The notes under the pieces were generated by a model. That model saw only the letters and a program-made list of their open reading frames with translations, did not search any database and was not told the origin of the DNA. A stretch of DNA of 59,939 bases, taken from assembly GCA_900095095.1 (NCBI GenBank), contig FMBT01000156.1, positions 1 to 59,939 on the forward strand, read 5' to 3'. This DNA comes from Fragilariopsis cylindrus CCMP1102. Lineage: Eukaryota > Bacillariophyta > Bacillariophyceae > Bacillariales > Bacillariaceae. This document shows, in pieces, positions 52,325-59,939 of the stretch; within the stretch, counting starts at the first letter, position 1, and each line of letters starts with the position of its first letter. Both the position numbers and the translations under genes were made by a program.

Positions 52325-53632
52325 TTAGTATCCCTGATTGGGTGGTGGCTGTCCGTAATTAAACGATCCTTGCTGAGTCTGTTGCCGTTGCTGTTGTGGA
52401 GGTTGCGCGAAGGATGGTGCTGATCCATAACTCTGATAACTTGCTACAGTTTGGTTACTTGGACTAGTCAAGGGCAATTGATTAGGATCAAATGGAGCGG
52501 GGGCCAGCGCGGATGGTTGTTGTCCGTAGATTGCCATCCCTTGCTGCTGTAAAGATGCTGGTGGTTGCTGTCCATAAAAAGAACCACCTTGTTGTTGAGA
52601 TTGTACCAATTGTTGTTGAGGTGGTTGAGGAGGTTGTTGTGCCGGTGGTTGAGGAGGCTGCTGTCCATAAAGTGGTGCCTGCTGAGACTGTTGCAATTGT
52701 TGTTGTTGCTGCGGTGGTTGAGGTTGTTGCCCATAAATTGAACCCATCATACCCTGCTGCTGTTGTTGAGGTGGTGGTTGTGATTGTTGCGAAGGCTGAG
52801 ACGAGAATGATCCTTGCGAAGCGTAAGGATTTTGATTTGACTGGACACTTCCCACCATCGAGCCACCTAACGAATAATTGCTATATTGTGGTGGTTGGGG
52901 AGGGGGGTGTCCATAAGCAACACCTCCCTGCTGCATCTGAGGAGGAGCAGCAGGTGGTGCGCCAAAGCTGAGTAAATCCTCGGTCTCTACTGGTGGCGCG
53001 GAAGCAAACCCAGAAGATGAATATGAATGTTGATTTTGGGATCTATGAATATCCTGCATGCTTGCCAATTTTGCAGTAGCGATCGCCTCTCGTTCGTCGT
53101 GTGTGAGATTTCCATCGTCTTCTCCTCTACGGTTACCACCTCCGCCACCCCGGCTCTTTCCCTTCCCCTTTACAGGTCGAGTAATCATTAGTGGTGTTCC
53201 GAGTTGGAAGATCCTCGGCATGGAAAAGTACGATATCCCGTTGATACGTAAATCGAATGCTTTGATGTGAGGAACATCCCGATTGGCTGGTTGGGTGATC
53301 AAATGTGCACGTAATGGACCTGATAGGCCCGCAACTTTGATATTGAAATGGTGTTGAAAGACCTGATCAGCCGTCCATCCATTTTGTCCCGTTTCTGAGT
53401 AATGGACATCCTTCCCATCTGCTAAGATCTGACGTTTTCCACTGTTCAGAGACCAGGTGAAAATAACTTCGTGTTCACTGCCACGACAATCGGCTCCAGC
53501 GTCACCGGCCTCAACGGCAGGAGGGTTGGCAACACCGAACTTAAAGATAATCTTCTTTTTAGAAAAACCAAAAGTTTTCGATGTGTTTTTCACACTGTAG
53601 TCGATTTGGTATGGGGAGAAAACATCCGCCAT
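52325..53632 (-). CDS. Beta-rich N-terminal domain protein with Gln/Pro-rich YGQQP repeats
   Basis: A single 435-residue frame with true ATG, no introns. Residues 1-155 form a folded, beta-rich domain (YSVKNTSKTFGFSKKKIIF, EVIFTWSLNSGKRQILADGK, VHYSETGQNGW, AFDLRINGISYFSMPRIFQL). From memory the WSLNSGKR...DGKxVH pattern recurs in stramenopile proteins of unknown role and loosely recalls FAIM. A basic Gly/Arg patch (KGKGKSRGGGGG) and a short helix (LTHDEREAIATAKLASM) follow. The last 210 residues are Gln/Pro-rich with at least six YGQQP/YGQP units, a prion-like composition seen in RNA-granule and endocytic adaptors. LLSFG near residue 222 resembles a clathrin- or adaptor-binding box. The function is unknown. 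Confidence 0.72.
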   Translation of the reverse strand: MADVFSPYQIDYSVKNTSKTFGFSKKKIIFKFGVANPPAVEAGDAGADCRGSEHEVIFTWSLNSGKRQILADGKDVHYSETGQNGWTADQVFQHHFNIKVAGLSGPLRAHLITQPANRDVPHIKAFDLRINGISYFSMPRIFQLGTPLMITRPVKGKGKSRGGGGGNRRGEDDGNLTHDEREAIATAKLASMQDIHRSQNQHSYSSSGFASAPPVETEDLLSFGAPPAAPPQMQQGGVAYGHPPPQPPQYSNYSLGGSMVGSVQSNQNPYASQGSFSSQPSQQSQPPPQQQQQGMMGSIYGQQPQPPQQQQQLQQSQQAPLYGQQPPQPPAQQPPQPPQQQLVQSQQQGGSFYGQQPPASLQQQGMAIYGQQPSALAPAPFDPNQLPLTSPSNQTVASYQSYGSAPSFAQPPQQQRQQTQQGSFNYGQPPPNQGY

Positions 53633-54272
53633 GATGATGATGATGATGATGAGTTTTTTCTTTCTATTCTTTACAGATTAATGGAATGAAACCAAGGGAA
53701 GTGATTCGGATGATAGGTTTCGAAGATGTAAATATAGAAAAGTAACGACGAATTTCACAAGATTGAATTAAAAAATGCCGATCGTAAATTAATTTCTTCC
53801 GATTCCTTCCGAGTGTTTCGAGTTCAATTTCCAACTTTTCAAGATATAATTCAAGATTTTTTATTTTGATCGACTGAAGACAAGATATAAACTGTTGTGG
53901 TGGTAGCATTCACTCAATCAGCAAAATGGATGGCTACTCAGAGGTGTTGACGATGGGAATGAATGAATCAAATTCGAAGATGTGAAGATCTAAATGAATG
54001 CGTTGTGAATGACCGAATAAACAGAATGAACTAACTAAACGGTAACAACATCTTGCACGAGCAATGATAAGTGTGCACGGCGCGTACGTAAAAATAGACT
54101 AAATTTAATTCACGAATTCGAAGGAGAAAAAAAGAGCCTCACACAGAGCCCTTAATCCTAGACATAATTTAGTCCTTATTCGAATAGCGAATTTGTTATC
54201 GGATCTACTAGTATCTTTCCAAAGAAAAAAAATATTAATCTGGTTTTTTTTTAACAAGATAGACATCGATTG
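53633..54272. other. Divergent spacer
   Basis: A short GAT run abuts the Gln-rich protein's ATG. No gene is recognised. Confidence 0.4.
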
Positions 54273-55796
54273 ATGCTGTGGATGTTGCCGCGGAGGTGCT
54301 GCTATTACAAGTATTCCGAATATAAAACTAGCATGCCTAAGCGTACTTTGAAAAGACGATCAGCAAGATATGCTGGGTGGTCAATGTATTCTGCAGACTC
54401 GAAACGTCGAACAAATAACGAAGGGGGTGATGCTGATCTTGATGATGATGTCGACGATAACATGCGCATAGCTTCTTGTACACGATCGCCATACTTTGAT
54501 AATTCGAAACGCCAAAAGAACAATAATGAGGACTGATTATGACAATTTTGGTGGTATTGATGACTCTTATATTGGACTTCAACAACGGAATTGCCTCCAC
54601 ACTTGATAGGGAATAAATACTTCGACGACGAGAAGAATGTGACGATTCTGCATCGACAGGACATTCCACATGGATTCTCCGTATCTCAAGCAATCTGTAG
54701 TTATGGCTATTTCTGTTTGTCGCCCAATCGCTGGGTCCCGTCGAAGATAGATGACGATGAAGGGTATTTGGTTCGGCCATTCTCGGTGTGCTACCACGGG
54801 GAAGATATACAGAAAGATAAAGAACAGGATTGTTCGAAAACTACCCTCATTGCGATCGGACAAAACACAAAGACTAGATCAGTTATTGTTGCGATGCAAT
54901 CCTCTTTCTCCTCCTCCATTGATTCAATATATACTAAAGAATTGACGAAACAAATTGATCGGATGTTGCGTTTGGATACAAGCCTCGACGAATTCCACAA
55001 ACTACATATTGAGGCGAAAGAACGTGGATTCGGTCGGCTATATCGGTCTCCCACTCTCTTTGAGGACATGGTAAAAACAATCACAAACTGTAACAAGAAA
55101 TGGAGCGGTACGGTGGAGATGAACGCTAAGTTATGTCGACATGTTGGAAGGGACGGAGCCTTTCCAACTCCCGATCAAATCAATCAAGTTGGATCAGACT
55201 TCTTGAAAGATAATTGTCGGGTTGGATATCGAGATAAATATATCTGGGGACTGGCAAATGACATCGTAGAGAGAAGAATAGATTTACAAGAATTGGAATC
55301 CGTAAATAAGACACGAGAGGATACTGAAAAACGATTGCTCAAAATCAAAGGTATCGGACCATTTGCCTCGAATAATATTCTTCAACTTATGGGATATTTT
55401 AATGTTCATCCGTACGATACAGAAACTGTACGGTTATGGAAGGAAGAGTTTGGTGCATCAAAATCTGCAACAAAAACCGAAGTATTTAAGAAGGCGAAAT
55501 CGCATTACGCACAATACGACGAAAAATATGCATTTATTGCATATTGGTTCGACTTGTGGAAGAATTACGAAAACCGAGCCGGGTCTAAGTCACCGCAGTG
55601 GTCGATCGAACAATTGGAATCCGAACGACCGGGTGGTGTAGATTCTGACCACAACAGTGTCTTCATCAATATAAATGCTACAAAAGGTATTTCTCAGACA
55701 AGGAAGAAAAAAACATGCACGGGTCGAGGTGGAGAAAGAACTGAAAGCACCCATAGAAGAAGGAAGAAAACTCCGGTGCCGGCGGTTACTCCATAA
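54273..55796 (+). CDS. HhH-GPD superfamily DNA glycosylase (plant-type), N-terminal frame breaks
   Basis: First ATG at 54273; a more protein-like start is MPKRTLKRRSARYAGW at 54333, a basic nuclear-signal-like sequence. The frame stops at 54534 and reopens by about 54561. The middle stretch reads sensibly in another frame (TDYDNFGGIDDSYIGLQQRN), so two compensating one-base indels (near 54525-54540 and 54590) are likely. The body has VSQAICSYGYFCLSPNRW, GRLYRSPTLFEDMVKTITNCN, GAFPTPDQI, VGYRDKYIWGLANDIVE and the helix-hairpin-helix LLKIKGIGPFASNNILQLMG. VHPYDTETVR follows, with the catalytic Asp. There is Arg/Lys but no OGG1-type Lys-Cys, so a monofunctional base excision repair glycosylase is likely. 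The C-terminus is basic. The domain order matches a plant HhH-GPD family. Confidence 0.82.
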
Positions 55797-56086
55797 ATTA
55801 GCTCAACCACGAATCGTACTGATTTTTTATGACCTTGGCGTTTGGGATGCTTTGCAAATCATTAGACTAGACCAAGTGACTCCTATCGTAAAGATAAGCT
55901 ACCAGAAGCACGATAATAATAACAATCAAACGCCAAGGCCGAGATAGAGAGGTGAGATGGTGATGAACTAGAAAAGCGGGAATGTATGTACTGAGATTGC
56001 ATAATGTTGGAGTTTTTGATCTCTTTTTGCTATTATACACGTGTATAAATTTCTAGTTGACGACCATTAACCATTCCTGAATACAA

Positions 56087-57952
56087 CTAATTGCAGTGAG
56101 AACGGCAACACAGGGAAGAATAGATCCACAGTATATCGAACTCACAACCACGTTGACTGATTAACACCATCTTTTCTTCCATAAACTTCTCATCGCCAGC
56201 CTCGATTGGGAATTCGATGATGAGCACATGTGTAACACACCGTAGATTCACAGTCAGATCTACAACACATCCCATAGCCCACATGGCAAAAGAACAGTTT
56301 GCGCAATCGCCATGATATCCTTGACGGCGCACCCATTGATGAACACAAACTTCGTTTAATCGTAGGCCAGCCATAGCATTATGAAGGCGTTCTCTCCTGA
56401 CAGGCTCGGCTAGTCTCATTCCATGCGCAGCTTCTTCTTGCTGAACTCGTGCCTCTCCCGCTTCAATGAGTCTATCTTCATCCCAAAGCTCACACGCTCC
56501 TGATGAGCATTGAGCTTGTCTCGTGTTCCACCCTTGAAGGCACCGATAACAAAACTCGTGGGAACAATTAGTACAGGTCATGTGGTTGCAGCCAGATCGG
56601 AGTTCGATCAAGACAGAGCATTTAGGGCATTGCTTCCACCCTTGTTCACGCGATAATTCTAGAAGCATATCGTCGGATCCTGGTTGGACGCCCTGATTTT
56701 GTCTACAGGTGATGCCTGGATGAGATCCCGTTTTGCACACAATACAGACGAACGTGCCACAGCTACAAAGGAACTCGTTACCGTCTGTTGGATCGGCATA
56801 ATCCAGGTTCACAAACGACGAGCAAGATGGACAATACATCTTATTCTTGGCTTCCTTCTCTTCTACACGCTTAAGAATCAAATTTGCGTGATCCTGATTA
56901 AGTAGATCGTAAGCACTATTCATATCTATTGGAATCTCACAGCAACGAAGGGGGATCAATGTATTGTCGCGTAGGGCTGCTCTGAACAACTTTCTCATGC
57001 ATTGGACGCAGTGAAAATGATCACAGGCTAAGCTGTAGCCTTTCACTTCAGTCTCATAGCAGACATTACACTGCTCAATAGATGGAAGGTTGAATACATT
57101 CATATTTGCTGCTGCTGGCTTGCGGTCTATGTCTTCATCATCGCTTTTTTCATCATCGCTAACGACTGTGGAATGGACTATTGGCTTCACCTTTCCGGTC
57201 TGGAAAGCTTTAGCAACATTCACTCTATTATCCGAGCAGGTTTGAACGCACATACCAAAAAGTGATGCAATACGATCGTCTGCTTGAGACTCGGTATCCG
57301 ATCCTTCGCTGATAAGTAGCTGTGTTTCCTGTCGTCTTCTCCTGTTGATGACAGTACGCTCTCTCCCAACAGCGAGGTTCTCCGCGTATTCGCGATCACG
57401 CTCCGCTTGATTGCGAAGCTGATCGAGGCGCCCTTGTTCGTCATGAGCAAGCTCGGCATCTCTGCATATCTCCTGGCCATTGTTCAATGTTTTCTGTAAG
57501 CGATATGCCATCATACGATCTTCAATCACTTGTCGTTGGTTTTGGACATCTGTGACGAGCTCGTTATAGACGGCTAAAAGGGAAGATCCGTTATTCATCA
57601 CAGTGCCACCGCCAGAACCTGCGTCCGGACCCAGGTCAATAGTACTAGAATCAGGAGCAAAAGAAAATGACCTAATTTCTTCCTCGTGAGCTTCGATAGC
57701 AACTGAATGATCGCTAGTTTCTTGTTCGGATTTAAGGCTTTTGATGAGCTCCCACAAGTAGCGTCTTTTAGGTAAAGATACCATTCCGAGTTCCGACTGG
57801 AGCTCCGACTTGGTTAGCGTCACAAGCGTTGGCCCGTCAACTTGATTTAGAGTGAGCGATGAAATAATATCTGGTGCCAATTTCGCTTGAGTTGCCCACG
57901 CGGCAACATCTGCTGCTGCCCAGGTAGCTGGGGACGTATTTTCCATTGTCAT
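56087..57952 (-). CDS. SAM domain - RBR (RING-IBR-RING) E3 ubiquitin ligase
   Basis: A single 621-residue frame opens at ATG 57952. Residues about 8-75 form a SAM domain (AAWATQAKLAPDIISSL, LTKSELQSELGMVSLPKR). A coiled coil rich in Glu/Arg (about 130-215) follows. RING1 begins CNVCYETEVKGYSLACDHFHC. The IBR has MYCPSCSSFVNLDY, FLCSCGTFVCIVCKTGSHPG. RING2 reads WKQCPKCSVLIELRSGCNHMTC, with the Cys in SGCNHMTC as the expected thioester-forming residue, then HEFCYRC. An unusual Cys/His-bearing tail follows (CVHQWVRRQGYHGDCANCSFAMW). RBR ligases move ubiquitin through a covalent Cys intermediate; the SAM domain could mediate oligomerisation or substrate binding. G+C is higher than the window average. 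Convergent with the glycosylase, 290 bp apart. Confidence 0.88.
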   Translation of the reverse strand: MTMENTSPATWAAADVAAWATQAKLAPDIISSLTLNQVDGPTLVTLTKSELQSELGMVSLPKRRYLWELIKSLKSEQETSDHSVAIEAHEEEIRSFSFAPDSSTIDLGPDAGSGGGTVMNNGSSLLAVYNELVTDVQNQRQVIEDRMMAYRLQKTLNNGQEICRDAELAHDEQGRLDQLRNQAERDREYAENLAVGRERTVINRRRRQETQLLISEGSDTESQADDRIASLFGMCVQTCSDNRVNVAKAFQTGKVKPIVHSTVVSDDEKSDDEDIDRKPAAANMNVFNLPSIEQCNVCYETEVKGYSLACDHFHCVQCMRKLFRAALRDNTLIPLRCCEIPIDMNSAYDLLNQDHANLILKRVEEKEAKNKMYCPSCSSFVNLDYADPTDGNEFLCSCGTFVCIVCKTGSHPGITCRQNQGVQPGSDDMLLELSREQGWKQCPKCSVLIELRSGCNHMTCTNCSHEFCYRCLQGWNTRQAQCSSGACELWDEDRLIEAGEARVQQEEAAHGMRLAEPVRRERLHNAMAGLRLNEVCVHQWVRRQGYHGDCANCSFAMWAMGCVVDLTVNLRCVTHVLIIEFPIEAGDEKFMEEKMVLISQRGCEFDILWIYSSLCCRSHCN

Positions 57953-58740
57953 GATTACTTTATGAATGGTAACTAATAGATTGTCCGAATATTAATGAAA
58001 TATTGACTGATTGAAAATCTCTTCCAAGGCTTCGCAGGGTAAGTAACGCTAACTAAATAAGAAGAAGTAGGAAGAGGTGTTTTAGAACTATTCATATTGA
58101 TACTACACTGAATTACTACTATATCGAAAAGCTAGCCTTGCGATGTGCGTATTATTCTTCGTACTTTCATGGCCCTTGCTCCAAAAATTTTATTCGCCCA
58201 ATAGAAATGCTGTTTTCAATTTCCTTCACGAACGAAAACTCGAAGCAGTTTCTTAAAAATAGAAATTAGAAAGCTTTGGAATCGTAGGATCCTCGTATTA
58301 TCTATCAGGTATCAAGCCCCGACTGCGAACTGGTATAAAAATTTCATGTGTGTAGAATAACTAGAATAAACCAATTACAATCACTCGACATAGCAAAATA
58401 ACTTTTGACATCGCATGCCATCGTTTTTGTCTCTCTTTCAACTACTTGTCAGTTTCAGGCCCAGTAAGTAGGTCACTAGCCGATTTCCATCACGATTGAT
58501 TTATTCATTATTTTCCTTCTTGAGATTTTTTGTGGTGAGTCTTTAAGGCATATTCGTCTCTGTGATAGTCATTATGTGCCAGTATCAATCTTTAAATAGG
58601 ATTAAAGAGTTGAGTCAAATTTTTCTACATTCTGATATCCCGCTTTGATCAATATCTAGATCGAACCATTCCTCGGTAGCTTCTTGAGACAATATTCCTT
58701 TAGCTCATTTCTCTATCTGTCTGTCTCTCTCGTTCTCATT
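57953..58740. other. Divergent spacer
   Basis: AT-rich; no gene or notable repeat seen. Confidence 0.4.
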
Positions 58741-59591
58741 ATGCCACAAACCTCTTCAAAAACCAATGTGTTTCGTCAATTCAAAAAACTTGACATCAAC
58801 GATAATACCGATGAAAATAACGAGAAAGAAGACTTGGGAAAGACAGATTCTACGTCATCCTGCACGTTTCCTCTTACATTCCAAGTGGACGATATTAACA
58901 AGGATCAAAGTGATTGTGGTAGCCGTAGTATTATGGGAAGAAAACGAGGTTCATACTTGTGCAAGCAGGTGAGTACTGTAGATATTCCTTTTTTATATAC
59001 GAATGTTCCGTTTTTACTTTATGTCAATTAGTTCTCTACATCGAATGTGTCATCCTGGTGGTATAGAGAACAAAGTTCAAGCTCCCCGTCCTTAGTTCCT
59101 AGTTTGATACTTACTTGTCGTAATATTTTACTTTCTCATACTTTTGTGGTCCATTCATTCATATTTCGTCGGCAATTACATGTAATTGCAACAGTGCACC
59201 AGTGAGAAAGTGCCCGTGCCATTGAAATGGCATATATGCCCATACAAAAAGAAATATCGATGCGTTAAGCGTGATGCCAATAGTAAAGTGATCGAAAAAA
59301 GGGAAGTCGAAATTCAGACGGTAGAACGTAAGTCTTATAGTGTAGCTAGTTTAAGTCCCATTTCTCAAATCTTATAAAATTGACCGGCTCACACTGCGTA
59401 AAAAACTAATCATACTTGTGTATATACTGTGTCATTCAAAATTCAAATGCACCGGGTTCTATTCTTGAAATTTTAAATGTCTATTACGGATCACTATCTT
59501 CTTCTTTTCGTTCATTTTTACAGCAAGCTTCCTTCAACAGATGAATGAATCGAGAAGTAAAGAACCAAAATGTAATAAAGTCGAGAAGTAG
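58741..59591 (+). CDS. Small Cys/His-containing protein, zinc-knuckle-like
   Basis: ATG at 58741. Exons are 58741-58968, 59195-59327 and 59524-59591; the two introns have GTGAGT/GCAACAG and GTAAGT/TTTACAG ends. The 142-residue product has an acidic, disordered first half and then GRKRGSYLCKQCTSEKVPVP spanning the first splice junction, followed by KWHICPYKKKYRCVKRD. The spacing CxxC then HxCPY resembles short zinc-binding modules (CxxCGxPKKGHxCPY) that I associate with stramenopile regulatory proteins. The basic stretch could bind nucleic acid. The last exon adds a short charged tail. No family assigned. Confidence 0.65.
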
Positions 59592-59939
59592 GAGTATTAT
59601 ATAGACTTTATATTAAAAAAAAACTAAACATAAAAGATACTGTTACTTTTACTGGTCGATAATAAATCGTTTCTATTCTATTCTATTCTCTTGTCACAAA
59701 ACGAGTAAGGGATACTAACGGCTGACAAAACACTTTAGTTCTAGATTATTCAAGTTTTACCAGCAATTTCAACAACAACGCCGGTGGCATACTGCTCATC
59801 ATGCTCACTACTGTAGCTATTAGTCGAGGATCATCGTACAGTACTAGGAAAAGTGTTGGATCTTGATTTGTTGTTGCTCGGTTAAAAAATGACAAGAAAA
59901 AATATTTAAAAGTTTTCAGTCGTGGGTAATGGAGTATTT
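59592..59939. other. Right-edge intergenic sequence
   Basis: AT-rich; nothing recognised. Confidence 0.4.

Noticed and set aside
52468-52971. Antisense Val-rich and Asn/His-rich frames over the Gln-rich tail
   Set aside because: Arise from the CAA/CCA repeats of the real gene.
1-59939. tRNA, rRNA, CRISPR, riboswitch or prokaryotic operon signals
   Set aside because: I looked for tRNA B-box-like GGTTCRANYCC strings and spaced repeats and found none convincing. The window is eukaryotic nuclear in style.

Overview
The window looks like nuclear DNA of a photosynthetic stramenopile, most likely a diatom. The grounds are AT-rich spacers, spliced genes with GT-AG introns of about 80-220 nt, proteins that begin with an ER signal peptide cut before an aromatic residue (diatom-type plastid import), one bipartite thylakoid-lumen leader, long Asn/Ser/Gln/Asp runs, and a Copia-type retrotransposon remnant. 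I cannot name the species. Start codons were chosen as ATG, because several apparent longer reading frames open at TTG or GTG.

Layout from left to right: an SDR-like protein; a thylakoid-lumen coiled-coil protein; a broken carotenoid-isomerase fragment; uracil phosphoribosyltransferase; an alpha/beta hydrolase; a conserved plastid membrane protein; a membrane protein with a long disordered tail; a PIF1 helicase with a SAP tail; a CDC50 flippase subunit; a MITE-like element; two MscS-type channel paralogs flanking an antisense Mss51_C-type gene; a frame-broken rhomboid-like gene; a GNAT acetyltransferase; a 2-oxoglutarate oxygenase; MIC10; an FHA-PP2C phosphatase; a SAP-STI1 protein; a Copia remnant; a GST; two unrecognised membrane proteins; a CLASP/TOG protein; a Gln-rich protein; an HhH-GPD DNA glycosylase; a SAM-RBR ubiquitin ligase; and a small Cys/His protein.

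Genes mostly alternate in strand, so many share a divergent promoter or converge on a short 3' spacer. No pathway cluster or operon is visible. Recurring themes are plastid or mitochondrial targeting, membrane stress (two MscS channels, flippase subunit) and multidomain signalling proteins.

A general caveat: at least eight genes contain one-base frame breaks, mostly in homopolymer runs, and the protein sequence resumes cleanly in another frame. This pattern is typical of residual long-read indels, so most such genes should not be taken as pseudogenes without read evidence. The carotenoid-isomerase fragment (5' truncated, with a 7-bp deletion between short repeats) and the rhomboid-like gene (about six breaks) are the best candidates for real decay.
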